From positions 1 through 51,261 of the forward strand of contig NZ_VYIK01000022.1 in assembly GCF_008709575.1 (NCBI RefSeq): a DNA stretch of 51,261 bases. Direction: 5' to 3'. The notes below the pieces were generated by a model. The model saw only the letters and a list, made by a program, of their open reading frames with translations, had not been told where the DNA came from and searched no databases. Made by a program: the position numbers and the translations under genes. Source of the stretch: Mycobacterium sp. (GTDB lineage Bacteria > Actinomycetota > Actinomycetes > Mycobacteriales > Mycobacteriaceae). Positions 21,409-33,648 of this stretch are shown here, piece by piece (the first letter of the stretch is position 1; the number at the start of each line of letters is the position of its first letter).

Positions 21409-22062
21409 ATGTTGGGCGTCACGCCGGCACGGCCACTCCGGTGGCCCTTGGTGGCCTTGGCCGGGTTATCGGTGTTGGCGGGCTGCACCACGGTGGTGAC
21501 CGGTTCGGCGGTGAAGGACCCCGGCGCTGCCACCGTGGCCAGTTGGGCCTGCCGGGCCGTCTCGGCACAGCTGACATCGATCGCCCGAAAGTCTCCTGCG
21601 GAGCCGCAGCTGCGGATTCCGCAGCCACCGGGGTGGCGTCGATTTACGACGCTGGACTCCAAGCGAGTCTGGTATGCGATGGCAAACGACGAGCTCGCCT
21701 CGGCCGGCTTCCCGCCCACCGTCGTCGTGGGTCTTGAATCGGTGCCCGATGCTACCGACCCGCAACGAGCACTCGAGCAGGAGCGAGCCGGATTGCGCCG
21801 GTCGCTGGGCGCGCGCGAGCTCACGGTGAGGCCGACCACGGTGTGCGGGTATCGCGCTGAATCCGTCACCTACCCCGCGCCCGCGATCGGAGAGATACCC
21901 GCGCGCGAGGCGTTGTCTCTGGTCACGGTCGGGACTTTCGGTGGCAAAACCTACGTCGCGACCGTCACTATCCAGAGCACCGAACCGGGCAACCCGACCT
22001 ACGCCCGGGATGCGAAGACCATCCTCACCGGTTTTCAGATGCTGCCACCTGGCTCGGGCTAG
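21409..22062 (+). CDS. Lipoprotein, LpqN/LpqT-like
   Basis: A 217-residue predicted lipoprotein. The signal sequence WPLVALAGLSVLAGC ends in the lipobox LAGC near residue 25. The mature part resembles the mycobacterial LpqN/LpqT family (a proline-containing start LRIPQPPGW, then a late GGKTYVATVTIQ and LTGFQMLPP). No enzyme motif is seen. The ATG at 21409 has AGGAGG 6-7 nt upstream; longer in-frame starts exist at 21367 and 21325. The 11-bp repeat just upstream may regulate it. Confidence 0.75.
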   Translation: MLGVTPARPLRWPLVALAGLSVLAGCTTVVTGSAVKDPGAATVASWACRAVSAQLTSIARKSPAEPQLRIPQPPGWRRFTTLDSKRVWYAMANDELASAGFPPTVVVGLESVPDATDPQRALEQERAGLRRSLGARELTVRPTTVCGYRAESVTYPAPAIGEIPAREALSLVTVGTFGGKTYVATVTIQSTEPGNPTYARDAKTILTGFQMLPPGSG

Positions 22063-22097
22063 CGGGATCGCCACCGCGACGGCGCCCTACGCGGGCC

Positions 22098-22616
22098 TCA
22101 GTGCGCGGGCACGATTCCGCGCACGTAGGCGGCCGCGCCGAGATGCTGGGCACAGTCGTCGATGATGCTGACCAAGCGCGTGCTGGCGGTGACCGGCGGA
22201 TTCCAGCTGGTGTCGATGATGCGGGCCAGCTCGTCGCCGGTGAGGCTGGCAATGTATTCCAGCGTCAGCTTGTGCACGGCGTGGTAATAGCCGGCCAGCA
22301 GCCCGGCCGGGGCGTGCACCTTCGCTACCTGCTCGGGACTGTGACCATAGCCGGTGTCGGTGCGCGGCAGGTCTAGCCCGAACCGGTCCGCCCAGCCGTC
22401 GCGGGTCCAGGTCTGCTCGACGCCGGCGATGGGCGCGATCTGGGCATCCTGAACGCGGGCGCTGTGCCAGACCAGCCAGGCGATGCTGTTGGCGTTCGGA
22501 GTCGGCCGGTAGGTGGCTTCGTCGTCGGTCAGCCCGTCGGTGATCGCCTCGACATGTTCGATGAGCCGCGTGAAGGCATCCCGGAGCAATTCCTGCGCAG
22601 CGGCCATGCTGGACAT
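22098..22616 (-). CDS. DinB/mycothiol-transferase-like protein (Rv0443 homologue)
   Basis: A 172-residue four-helix-bundle protein of the DinB/DUF664 type, a superfamily that includes thiol-dependent S-transferases. Conserved histidines that could bind a metal are in LVWHSARVQDAQI, YYHAVHKLTLEYI and IDDCAQHLGAAAYVRG. It lies next to the sigK-rskA block as Rv0443 does in M. tuberculosis. Mycothiol use is inferred from family and host only. Confidence 0.82.
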   Translation of the reverse strand: MSSMAAAQELLRDAFTRLIEHVEAITDGLTDDEATYRPTPNANSIAWLVWHSARVQDAQIAPIAGVEQTWTRDGWADRFGLDLPRTDTGYGHSPEQVAKVHAPAGLLAGYYHAVHKLTLEYIASLTGDELARIIDTSWNPPVTASTRLVSIIDDCAQHLGAAAYVRGIVPAH

Positions 22617-22705
22617 AGCGCTGACTTTACGCCCGCCGACAGCTCGTGCCCGATCGTCGCGACTGCGCCTGGCATGAGCCGGCGCAGCGGTCGTAGATTG
22701 ATTAG

Positions 22706-24433
<1,728 letters not shown>

Positions 24434-24504
24434 GCGCATCGACTGTGCGAAGTCGTACGCGACACGCCGCTCAGGGCGGATGAAAACGCACACTCGACCG
24501 GCTC

Positions 24505-25377
24505 TCACCAGGTCTTCGGGCAGCCGCGGCGGATGAGCGCATCGCCGACGCGGTCGAGGAAAACGCGGGGCCGGTTGTGCAGTGTCGTAGCGGTCAATCT
24601 GACATCGATCCAGCCCAGTTCGGCGAGTTTGGCATACCGCTCGACATCCCATGCCCGCTGCCGGGGGTCGGTCCAATGGTGTGCGCCCTCGAAATCAACC
24701 CCGACGCGCCATTGCGGCCAGCCCATATCGATGCGCGCCACCACGAACCCGTAGTCGTCGTGCACCGAGATCTGGGTCTGCGGCCGGGGAAATCCGGCTT
24801 GCATCAAAAGCAAACGGGTCAGCGACTCATAGGGCGACTCGGCGCCGCCGTCGACCAGCCCCAGGGTTGTATGCAGCTGCCGCAAGCCCCGAACGCCCCG
24901 ATGTCGTGCCACGACCGCCTCGATGTCGTCGACCTTGACGTCGGTCGCGTTCATCAGTGCGTCGATAGCCTGCACACCCTCCTTTCGCCCAAGTCGCCTG
25001 CCGAGGTCGAAGGCCGTACGAGCGGGAGTCGTAGTGGGCATTCCGCAGATCACTTGCGTTTCGTCCGGCAGCAGAGCGTCGGTATGGACGATGATCATCG
25101 GCGGTGGCCGCCGATTGGTGTGCACGAGTTGCGCCGGAGCGTCGGGTTCGATCCACTTGGCCCCCAGCATCGCCGACGCCGAAAGGCCGGCGAGCACGCC
25201 GCGGCGGCCCGACCACAGCCAGGCCGCGCGGGCACGCCGATCCGCCGACAGTTCGACTCCGCGCGGTACCCACACGCCCGGGTAGACCGCAGCGTGAAAA
25301 CGGCGCAACGCGCGAAAGCTCAACGCTCCGCTCGACAGCGCGTCCGCCGCCAGGAACGGCCATTCGATCGCCTGCAT
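24505..25377 (-). CDS. AbiEi/DUF559-like protein with putative nuclease-like C-terminus
   Basis: A 290-residue protein of a type common in actinobacteria. The N-terminal half (LSFRALRRFHAAVYPGVWVPRG, LWSGRRGVLAGLSASAMLGA) resembles AbiEi-type winged-helix regions. The C-terminal part (about 190-290) resembles DUF559/Vsr-like folds: ESPYESLTRLLLMQAGFP, then RIDMGWPQWRVGVDFEG, where Glu and Asp could form a nuclease core, and the ending DVRLTATTLHNRPRVFLDRV. No antitoxin or restriction partner is adjacent. The start at 25377 begins MQAIEWPF. Function is unknown. Confidence 0.7.
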   Translation of the reverse strand: MQAIEWPFLAADALSSGALSFRALRRFHAAVYPGVWVPRGVELSADRRARAAWLWSGRRGVLAGLSASAMLGAKWIEPDAPAQLVHTNRRPPPMIIVHTDALLPDETQVICGMPTTTPARTAFDLGRRLGRKEGVQAIDALMNATDVKVDDIEAVVARHRGVRGLRQLHTTLGLVDGGAESPYESLTRLLLMQAGFPRPQTQISVHDDYGFVVARIDMGWPQWRVGVDFEGAHHWTDPRQRAWDVERYAKLAELGWIDVRLTATTLHNRPRVFLDRVGDALIRRGCPKTW

Positions 25378-25480
25378 GGCCGGACAATGCCACCGCTGCC
25401 GGCCGTACGGTCGACAGTCGTCCACAGGCGGCCCGCCCGACTGTGCGTATCGATACGGCAATCGCGGCGAGCCACGGATG

Positions 25481-25514
25481 AAACAGCCCGGTCCCCCTGG
25501 GGACCGGGCTGTTT
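25481..25514 (-). terminator. Strong terminator of groEL2
   Basis: A perfect 16-bp inverted repeat (AAACAGCCCGGTCCCC and its complement) separated by two bases lies 12 bp after the groEL2 stop. In the minus direction the stem ends in TTT. This is the strongest hairpin noticed in the window. Confidence 0.88.
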
Positions 25515-25526
25515 CCGTCGGCGACT

Positions 25527-27266
<1,740 letters not shown>

Positions 27267-27293
27267 CTAGCACTCACTGGTCGCGAGTGCCAA
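27267..27293 (-). promoter_or_regulatory. CIRCE operator 1 of groEL2
   Basis: CTAGCACTC, nine bases, GAGTGCCAA: the HrcA-binding CIRCE element (TTAGCACTC-N9-GAGTGCTAA) with mismatches only at the outermost positions. It lies 115 bp before the groEL2 ATG. Confidence 0.88.
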
Positions 27294-27301
27294 CGTCATT
27301 C

Positions 27302-27328
27302 TTAGCACTCACCCCTGCCGAGTGCAAG
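27302..27328 (-). promoter_or_regulatory. CIRCE operator 2 of groEL2
   Basis: TTAGCACTC, nine bases, GAGTGCAAG: a second CIRCE element with a perfect left arm. Its centre is 35 bp from that of operator 1. Confidence 0.88.
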
Positions 27329-27354
27329 AAACCGGCCTATCGGCCCAGGTCGGA

Positions 27355-28056
27355 CTACGGTAGGTCGAGCAACTGTTCGTAGAAACCGCCGATGCGCCGG
27401 ACCCGGTCCACCAAGTGGACCTCCAGAATCCAGTGACACAGCCGGCCACTGGGGTCGCGCCGCCGCATGGGCTTGCTCGAACCCGGGGCGATATACCACT
27501 GACGGCCGCCGCCGACAATTTTCCGGTGCGGAAACTGCCCGACCAGGTGGCCGGCGATGGGGCTGCCCCACCCGAACCCGGCGCTGCGCGCCACGTCGAC
27601 GACATGGTCGAACAACTCGGCGCCAGTGACGTCGGGATGCGCGGCGAAGTAGTCACGCCCGGCGTCCCACACCTGCGGCAGCGCGTCGCGCACGGCCCGC
27701 TTGTCCGGGTCGTCACCGAGCACGAAGGTGCGACCGAAGTCGGCTTCCCACTCTTGGAAGACCGGTCCCAGGTCGAGGAAGACGACGTCGTCGGCGGCGA
27801 TCACCCGGTCGCGCGGGCGCGCGGAGAACGGCTGCAGGGTGTTCTCGCCGGCCCGCACGATGCGGCGGTGCCAATGCCGGGTCACGCCGAACATGTCGGC
27901 GGCCAAGTCGCGAATCTCGTCGGAGAGCTCATGTTCACCGACGCCGGGGCGAACCATGCCGCGACGTTGGATCTCGTCGAAGAGCTGCGCCGCCTTGGCT
28001 TCGGCGTCGAGCAGGCGTTGCACCCGGACGCTTTCCGGCGCGACCACCTTCACCAT
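27355..28056 (-). CDS. M24 (aminopeptidase P-like) metallopeptidase
   Basis: A 233-residue pita-bread-fold protein of family M24, which includes Xaa-Pro aminopeptidases and methionine aminopeptidases. Metal ligands expected for the family are visible in order: Asp in VFLDLGPVF, Asp in EADFGRTFV, His in IAGHLVGQF and Glu in ILEVHLVD. The last glutamate would be in FYEQLLDLP. No N-terminal creatinase domain is present, so it is a short single-domain member. The start at 28056 begins MVKVVAPESV. The substrate is unknown. Confidence 0.83.
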   Translation of the reverse strand: MVKVVAPESVRVQRLLDAEAKAAQLFDEIQRRGMVRPGVGEHELSDEIRDLAADMFGVTRHWHRRIVRAGENTLQPFSARPRDRVIAADDVVFLDLGPVFQEWEADFGRTFVLGDDPDKRAVRDALPQVWDAGRDYFAAHPDVTGAELFDHVVDVARSAGFGWGSPIAGHLVGQFPHRKIVGGGRQWYIAPGSSKPMRRRDPSGRLCHWILEVHLVDRVRRIGGFYEQLLDLP

Positions 28057-28156
28057 GACGCCGATCCTATGTCTCTGCCCCAAAAGCCATCGCGTCCGAG
28101 CACGGGCTGCGGCGCGACCCTCGGCCCGGCGACCCCGGCGCAGCTGCGGGCCCGGA

Positions 28157-29677
28157 TCAAGGCGGTGCGTGACCTGGGCTGAGCCCGCGCGGCCGAATCG
28201 CCCAGACGCTCTCGGCCACCCACGGCGACGCCGTAGCGGCAATCGACCAGGCCTGCGTCACCGGCACGTCGATCAGCGGGTAGCGCTTGACCCCGGCCGC
28301 GGTGGCGGCGATCAGGGTAACCACCCGGGCGCGGCGTTGCAGCGGCGTCTGGCGCACCGTCCAGCCGACGATGCCCGCGGTGGCCAGGCAGGTGCGGCGC
28401 CGCTGCAAACTCCCGGCACGGGTGACCAGCCAATGCGGGTCAACCCGGTGCCCGAGCGCGCGGACCCGGTCGGCGGCCAGCAACATGCACCACAACACGA
28501 CTGCCACCCACGCCGGCCATAACCAGGCCGGTACGCCTTCCGTCCCGCTCAACGCGGTCGCGGCGGCCAACCCCGCCCCGGCAGCCGCCGGCACCAGCAG
28601 GGCGCGAGTCCAGCGGCGACGGGCCGCCCGGCGGCCGTGACCGCGCAGCGGGCCGCTCACCGCCTCGCGGTGGCCCACCAATCCGGTCAACACCGACTCG
28701 GCGGTCGCGGTCGGACACGGCGGCAATAACACCGACGATTCGCCGGCGCCGTGCACCCCGGTCATCACCGCGTCCAGCCGGGCGCCGCCCAGGCCGCGCA
28801 CCAGCAGTGGCTGCCTCAGGGTGCCACCGCGCAGCCGACTCATGTCGTAGGTGTGCTCGCGCACCCGCAACAGACCATGCCGCAGGTGCAGGACGTCGCC
28901 GCGGCGTTGCAGCACCAAGTCGCCGTAGGTGACCAGCGACCGCAGCACCGCCAGCGCCGCCCCCACGACCAGTACCGCCGCCGCGACGACCGCCGCACTC
29001 GGGGCCGCGCCCAGCCGCTCAGCGACGTCCCAGCCCCACCGGCCCAGGCGCGAATTCCGCAGCGGCGCATCCAGACCGGTCTCATACAGCGCGCCCGCAC
29101 CGGCAGCGATCGTCACCACGCCGGACAGGCTCAGCGGCGCATACCGCAACCACGACGGATGCCAGCGCGCCAGGACCGTCGCCGGTGCCGAACTGGGCCG
29201 GCAGGCCGGTTGCGCCGACTCGGCCAGCAATATCGCCCGCAGCCGCGGCACCTGCGACACCTCGACGGCGTCGAGCTCGAAGACCGCAGCACCCGAACCG
29301 TCGGCCCGGCCGGTACTCAACCGCAGCACCGCCAGCCCCAGCAGCCGGTGCAGCAGTCGAGCATCGGTTTGCACGGAACGAATCCGGTTGCGCGGCACCG
29401 ACAACACCGTGCGTTGCAACACCCCGGCCCGCAATTGCACCTGGCCGGTTTCGGGGTCGCCCTCGATGCGGTAGCTGGTCGTGAACCAGCGCGCAACCCC
29501 CAGCGCGAGCGTCGCGGCCAGCACCGCCACCGCCCACCACGGATTGCCGGTGGTCGATCCCAACACGACCGCACCGACCAACCACGGCAGTTGGCGCAGC
29601 AGCTCATAGAACGGATGCACCAGCAACATTCGGGGACTCAACCGATGCCAGGCCGGCGACGAGGGTCCGGTGGTCAC
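28157..29677 (-). CDS. PH-domain membrane protein (YdbT-like)
   Basis: A 506-residue membrane protein with bacterial PH (DUF304/bPH_2) domains. Hydrophobic pairs near the N-terminus (LPWLVGAVVLGS, WWAVAVLAATLALGVA) are followed by a PH segment (TTSYRIEGDPETGQVQLRAGVLQRTVLSVPRNRIRSVQ region). A second membrane pair and PH segment (VTYGDLVLQRRGDVLHLRHGLLRVREH region) and a third set then follow. It resembles the YdbT half of the YdbS/YdbT pair of other bacteria. The GTG at 29677 overlaps the stop of the upstream YdbS-like gene. Function is not established. Confidence 0.78.
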   Translation of the reverse strand: MTTGPSSPAWHRLSPRMLLVHPFYELLRQLPWLVGAVVLGSTTGNPWWAVAVLAATLALGVARWFTTSYRIEGDPETGQVQLRAGVLQRTVLSVPRNRIRSVQTDARLLHRLLGLAVLRLSTGRADGSGAAVFELDAVEVSQVPRLRAILLAESAQPACRPSSAPATVLARWHPSWLRYAPLSLSGVVTIAAGAGALYETGLDAPLRNSRLGRWGWDVAERLGAAPSAAVVAAAVLVVGAALAVLRSLVTYGDLVLQRRGDVLHLRHGLLRVREHTYDMSRLRGGTLRQPLLVRGLGGARLDAVMTGVHGAGESSVLLPPCPTATAESVLTGLVGHREAVSGPLRGHGRRAARRRWTRALLVPAAAGAGLAAATALSGTEGVPAWLWPAWVAVVLWCMLLAADRVRALGHRVDPHWLVTRAGSLQRRRTCLATAGIVGWTVRQTPLQRRARVVTLIAATAAGVKRYPLIDVPVTQAWSIAATASPWVAESVWAIRPRGLSPGHAPP

Positions 29678-30186
29678 GTCGCGTCCTCGGCGCCGATCGC
29701 GGCGATGTCGGTCAATTGGGCAACGATCTGGTCGGCCACGGCCGAGTCCAGCGCGACGATGTGCACCGCACCTGCCGACGACGCGGTCGTGACCGTGACG
29801 TTGGCCAACCCGAGCAGCCGCTCCAAGGGGCCGCGCTGGGTGTCGACGGTCTGCACACGGGATATCGGCGCGATGCGCCGTTCCTGGACCAGCCACCCGG
29901 TGCGGGTGTACACCGCCTGTGGGCTGATCTCCCAGCGGTGCACCCGATAGCGCCATAACGGCGCAACCGCCACGGCGACGGCGGCGCCGACCACGGTGCC
30001 CAGCCCGCAAAGCCAGTGCAACCACAGCAGGCGTTGATCCAGCACCAACCACACCAGCTGGCCGACGGCCAGCACTGACCACGGGATCGCCCCGCTGAGC
30101 GCCCACATCAGCGGCGCCCGCCGACTCGGCCGATGAGCGGGATCGGCCATGCCCACCACGGCCGCGGCCGGTAGTGCGTCGTCCAT
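29674..30186 (-). CDS. PH-domain membrane protein (YdbS-like)
   Basis: A 170-residue protein with two N-terminal membrane segments ([24 protein letters not shown] and [21 protein letters not shown]) and one C-terminal PH domain of the bPH_2 type. The PH domain contains the typical [24 protein letters not shown] and a ending in VHIVALD. It overlaps the larger PH-domain gene by 4 bp, so the two are translationally coupled and probably form a complex. It is divergent from the SDR gene across 66 bp. Confidence 0.8.
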   Translation of the reverse strand: MDDALPAAAVVGMADPAHRPSRRAPLMWALSGAIPWSVLAVGQLVWLVLDQRLLWLHWLCGLGTVVGAAVAVAVAPLWRYRVHRWEISPQAVYTRTGWLVQERRIAPISRVQTVDTQRGPLERLLGLANVTVTTASSAGAVHIVALDSAVADQIVAQLTDIAAIGAEDAT

Positions 30187-30252
30187 GCACCGAGAATGCC
30201 ACCGCCAATGCCACCGGGCGGCCCCGGCCAGTCCTGGGTATCGTTTGGCGCC

Positions 30253-31176
30253 ATGAGCGCCCAGCGGAAATGGTCGGAACTCGACGTGCCCGACCAGCGC
30301 GGACGCACCGCAATCGTCACAGGTGCCAATACCGGCATCGGCTACCACACCGCTGCAGTGCTCGCCCGGCGCGGCGCACATGTGGTGCTGGCGGTGCGCA
30401 ATCTGGGCAAGGGCAACGCCGCGCTGGCGCGGATCGTGGCTGCCCAGCCACAGGCCGACGTGACGCTGGCCGAGCTCGACTTGAGCTCGCTGGCATCGGT
30501 GCGCTCGGCCGCGGCCGCGCTGCGCGACAGCTACCCGCGCATCGACCTGTTGATCAACAACGCCGGCGTGATGTGGACGCCCAAACAGCTCACCGCCGAC
30601 GGGTTCGAATTGCAGTTCGGCACCAACCACCTCGGCCATTTCGCGCTGACCGGGCTGCTGCTCGACCGCATGCTGGGGATCCGCGGTTCGCGGGTGGTGA
30701 CGGTCAGCAGCCTGGCCCACCGCATCCGCGCGGCGATTCACTTCGACGACCTGCACTGGGAACGCCGCTACGATCGGATCGCCGCCTACGGGCAGTCCAA
30801 GCTGGCCAATCTGTTGTTCACCTATGAGCTGCAGCGGCGGTTGGCCGCCTCGGAGCACAGCACCATCGCCGTCGCCGCGCATCCGGGCGGCTCCGACACC
30901 GAGCTGACCCGCAACCTGCCGACCATCTTCAAGCCGGCGGTCGCGGTGCTCGGGCCGGTGTTGTTACAGAGCGCAGCGATGGGCGCGCTGCCGACGCTGC
31001 GGGCCGCGACCGACCCTGACGTGCAGGGCGGGCAGTACTACGGCCCGGACGGGCTCTGGGAGCAGCGCGGCCACCCGAAGCTGGTGTCCTCCAGCGCGCA
31101 GTCCCACGACGAGGAGCTGCAGCACCGGCTGTGGACGGTCTCCGAGGAGCTCACCGGCGTCCGGTTTCCGGTCTGA
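30253..31176 (+). CDS. Short-chain dehydrogenase/reductase (Rv0439c homologue)
   Basis: A 307-residue SDR of the retinol-dehydrogenase/protochlorophyllide-reductase-like type. The cofactor motif is TGANTGIG (about residues 23-30). The structural motif is [10 protein letters not shown], the catalytic serine is in [10 protein letters not shown] and the YxxxK pair is in [17 protein letters not shown] preference is suggested by the basic residue in AVRN. It is next to groEL2 in M. tuberculosis and a few genes away here. The substrate is unknown. Confidence 0.9.
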   Translation: MSAQRKWSELDVPDQRGRTAIVTGANTGIGYHTAAVLARRGAHVVLAVRNLGKGNAALARIVAAQPQADVTLAELDLSSLASVRSAAAALRDSYPRIDLLINNAGVMWTPKQLTADGFELQFGTNHLGHFALTGLLLDRMLGIRGSRVVTVSSLAHRIRAAIHFDDLHWERRYDRIAAYGQSKLANLLFTYELQRRLAASEHSTIAVAAHPGGSDTELTRNLPTIFKPAVAVLGPVLLQSAAMGALPTLRAATDPDVQGGQYYGPDGLWEQRGHPKLVSSSAQSHDEELQHRLWTVSEELTGVRFPV

Positions 31177-31251
31177 TGTGCCGGATCGATCAGGCGGTTA
31201 CGGGCCCAGATCCGGGATCTGCGCCGGCTGATCGCTCCGTAAGATGACCGC

Positions 31252-31971
31252 GTGGCACGACGCCCCCGCGCCGGCAGCGATCCAGGGCCGGGCCTGCAGC
31301 ACATGGTGGTGTTGCTGCGGGCCACCGTGACGCCGGTGCATCCCGCGGGTCTGCCGTTCATCTCGGCGGGGCTGGCCGTCGCCTTCAGCGCAGCCCTGGC
31401 CGGACGCCGATACCGGTGGCTGCGCAGCGCCGGCCTGCTGGCCGCCGGCGCCTGTGCGGGTTTCTTCCGCCACCCGCCACGGGTGCCGCCCCGCCGGCCT
31501 GGTGTCGTCGTCGCCCCCGCCGACGGCTCGATCTGCGTCGTGGACTCGGCGGCGCCGCCCGCCGAGCTGGGACTCGGTGCCACGGCCCTGCCCCGAGTCA
31601 GCATCTTCTTGTCGCTGCTGGACGCGCACGTGCAGCGGGCCCCGGTCAGCGGCGAGGTGATCGACGTGGCGCACCGGCCGGGCAGCTTCGGCCCGGCCGA
31701 CCTGGCGGCGGCCAGCGACCGCAACGAGCGGACCAGCGTGCGGATTCGCACCGCCGACGGCGCCGAGGTGGTCGCCGTGCAGATCGCCGGCCTGCTGGCG
31801 CGGCGCATCGTGTGCGATGTCGACCGCGGAGACAGGTTGACGATCGGCGACACCTACGGCCTCATCCGGTTCGGCTCCCGACTGGACACCTACCTGCCCG
31901 CCGGGACGGCGCCACTGGTCACCGTCGGGCAGCGCGCGGTGGCCGGCGAAACGGTGCTGGCCGAACTGTGA
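31252..31971 (+). CDS. psd: Phosphatidylserine decarboxylase proenzyme
   Basis: A 239-residue pyruvoyl enzyme that decarboxylates phosphatidylserine to phosphatidylethanolamine at the membrane. The self-cleavage site is Gly208-Ser209 in RFGSRLD; cleavage there makes the pyruvoyl group on the small chain. An N-terminal hydrophobic region ([17 protein letters not shown] and [16 protein letters not shown]) anchors it. The motif [10 protein letters not shown] is typical of the short Psd class. The start is GTG at 31252. It overlaps pssA, which makes its substrate. Confidence 0.93.
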   Translation: MARRPRAGSDPGPGLQHMVVLLRATVTPVHPAGLPFISAGLAVAFSAALAGRRYRWLRSAGLLAAGACAGFFRHPPRVPPRRPGVVVAPADGSICVVDSAAPPAELGLGATALPRVSIFLSLLDAHVQRAPVSGEVIDVAHRPGSFGPADLAAASDRNERTSVRIRTADGAEVVAVQIAGLLARRIVCDVDRGDRLTIGDTYGLIRFGSRLDTYLPAGTAPLVTVGQRAVAGETVLAEL

Positions 31972-32831
31972 TGATCGCCAAACCGCGGGCCCGGCGAGCG
32001 GTCAACCTGCGCATCCTGCCCAGCTCGATGAGCGTGCTGGCGATCTGCGCAGGGCTTACCTCGATCAAGTTCGCGCTGGAGGCGAGGCCGCACGCCGCGA
32101 TGGCGTTGATCGCCGCGGCCGCCATCCTCGACGGGCTGGACGGCCGGGTGGCACGAATCCTCGACGCCGAGTCGCGGATGGGCGAAGAGATCGATTCGCT
32201 CGCCGACGCGGTGAATTTCGGTGTCGCCCCGGCACTGGTGGTTTACGTGTCGTTGTTGTCGCCGGTGTCGGCGGGCTGGGTGGTGGTACTGCTGTACGCG
32301 GTGTGCATCGTGCTGCGGCTGGCCCGGTTCAATGCGCTGCTCGACGACGGCGCCCAGCCGGCTTACGCCCGGGAGTTCTTCGTCGGCATGCCGGCCCCCG
32401 CCGGTGCCATCGCGGCGCTGGGACCGCTGGCCGCCAAACTACAGTTCGGTGCGGGCTGGTGGACGTCCCCGTGGGTGGTCTGTGCCTGGACGGCGGCCTG
32501 CTCGATGCTGGTGGTCAGCCGGATCCCGATGAAGAAGATGCACGCGGTGTCGGTACCGCCGAATCTGGCGGCGGTGCTGCTGGCTGCCCTGGCGATCGTC
32601 GCAGCGGCCGCGTTCTTGTTCCCCTACATCCTGGTCATGGTGGCGATCGCGGCTTACCTGTGCCACATCCCGTTTTCAGTGCGCAGCCACCGTTGGCTGG
32701 CGGCCCATCCGGAAGTGTGGGGCGAGCGGCCCAGGCAGCGCCGCGCCGTGCGACGGGCGATCCGCCGGGCACAGCCCAACCGCCGGTCGATGGCCCGGCT
32801 GGGTCTGCGCAAGCCCGCTCGACCGACCTGA
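31971..32831 (+). CDS. pssA: CDP-diacylglycerol-serine O-phosphatidyltransferase
   Basis: A 286-residue membrane enzyme that joins CDP-diacylglycerol and serine to make phosphatidylserine. The CDP-alcohol phosphatidyltransferase motif D-x2-DG-x2-AR-x8-G-x3-D-x3-D is seen as DGLDGRVAR through GEEIDSLAD (about residues 49-72). Several membrane helices follow, and the C-terminus is basic. The ATG at 31971 uses the last base of the psd stop; a GTG at 31968 is also in frame. It forms a two-gene phosphatidylethanolamine pathway with psd. Confidence 0.93.
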   Translation: MIAKPRARRAVNLRILPSSMSVLAICAGLTSIKFALEARPHAAMALIAAAAILDGLDGRVARILDAESRMGEEIDSLADAVNFGVAPALVVYVSLLSPVSAGWVVVLLYAVCIVLRLARFNALLDDGAQPAYAREFFVGMPAPAGAIAALGPLAAKLQFGAGWWTSPWVVCAWTAACSMLVVSRIPMKKMHAVSVPPNLAAVLLAALAIVAAAAFLFPYILVMVAIAAYLCHIPFSVRSHRWLAAHPEVWGERPRQRRAVRRAIRRAQPNRRSMARLGLRKPARPT

Positions 32832-32859
32832 GCGTTAACCTCGCGCCGCGACACCGTCG

Positions 32860-33507
32860 TCATTGCGAGAGCTGGAATTCGACCACGGCGGCGATCGATT
32901 CGAGGGCATCTCGCAGCGCCGCCAGACGCTGGGCGGCCGACGGTGCGGCGAGAATCTTGTAGCGGTCAGCCGGGCCCACCGGGACGCGCGATGCCAACGA
33001 GTACAACCGCGTCCCGGCGTCGGCGTCGTCGCCGCTTCCGAGCAGCACCTCGCGGCCGGGCAACCGGGCACCGCGCGCGGCTGCTATCCGCTCGAACAAC
33101 GCCAGCAGCTGATCTTCGAGTCTGCGGAGTTGCTCGGCGCGCACCACCGGTCCGGGCTCGTCGGGCCAGGCCCGCACCATCGCGCGCGGGTAAGGCTGGT
33201 CGGGCAGCCAGTCGTCGACCCTGATCCGCTCTCCCATCCGGCACCGCAACACATATCGGCCGTCGCCTTGGTCGATGCATTCGGCGATGCGGGCCAGCGC
33301 GCCCACATCACAGCGCACCTCGCCTCCGCCGACCTCGCGGCCGCGGGAGATCAGCACGACCCCGAATTGGGGTTCGGCGCTGTGCAGGCAGTCCTGCACC
33401 AAAGCCACATAGCGCGGCTCGAAGACGCGCAACGGCAGATCCTCGCCGGGCAGCAGCGCAGATTCGAGCGGAAACATCGCCAGCGGAACAGGACCCGGCC
33501 CGATCAT
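32860..33507 (-). CDS. Lon N-terminal (LON_substr_bdg) domain protein (Rv0434 homologue)
   Basis: A 215-residue protein made of the Lon-protease substrate-binding domain only, with no AAA or protease part. The family start VPLAMFPLESALLPGEDLPLRVFEPRY lies at about residues 6-32. The C-terminal helical part ends AAVVEFQLSQ. It might bind unfolded proteins, but this is inferred from the domain alone. The ATG at 33507 has GGAGG 7 nt upstream. That ATG overlaps the stop of a remnant of the upstream gene. It converges with pssA, 28 bp apart. Confidence 0.82.
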   Translation of the reverse strand: MIGPGPVPLAMFPLESALLPGEDLPLRVFEPRYVALVQDCLHSAEPQFGVVLISRGREVGGGEVRCDVGALARIAECIDQGDGRYVLRCRMGERIRVDDWLPDQPYPRAMVRAWPDEPGPVVRAEQLRRLEDQLLALFERIAAARGARLPGREVLLGSGDDADAGTRLYSLASRVPVGPADRYKILAAPSAAQRLAALRDALESIAAVVEFQLSQ

Positions 33508-33575
33508 GTCAGACCTCCGCCCACCAACGCGTCGAGGACCACCCGCAGGTTTGCGTCGTGGTCCCGGGCGACTCG
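33504..33575 (-). pseudogene. C-terminal remnant of an Rv0433-like (YbdK-type) carboxylate-amine ligase
   Basis: Twenty-three codons on the minus strand read RVARDHD, ANLRVVLDALV, GGGLT and stop inside the ATGA overlap with the Lon-domain gene. This fits the C-terminus of M. tuberculosis Rv0433 (RVAQQHDGDLRAVVDALV as I recall it), the gene that sits between sodC and Rv0434 there. The other 350 or so codons are missing. A deletion with its breakpoint near 33576-33626 is inferred. Confidence 0.7.
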
Positions 33576-33626
33576 ATGCGGACCACGGCGCGAGCGGAAC
33601 GGTGCAGTCACCCACACCGCCGGACC

Positions 33627-33648
33627 GCAGACCGGCTTAGCGGTCTGC
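33627..33648 (-). terminator. Hairpin at the end of sodC
   Basis: A perfect 8-bp inverted repeat (GCAGACCG and CGGTCTGC) with a 6-nt loop begins inside the sodC stop codon. There is no T-run, so it is a weak intrinsic terminator candidate. Confidence 0.5.

Noticed and set aside
28069..28182. Possible 37-codon gene on the plus strand ending RARIKAVRDLG
   Set aside because: It has no ribosome-binding site, overlaps the end of the PH-domain gene and has no recognised relative.
28157..30313. 718-residue version of the large PH-domain protein
   Set aside because: The first 212 codons overlap the YdbS-like gene in another frame and have no family character; the GTG at 29677 within the 4-bp overlap is the natural start.
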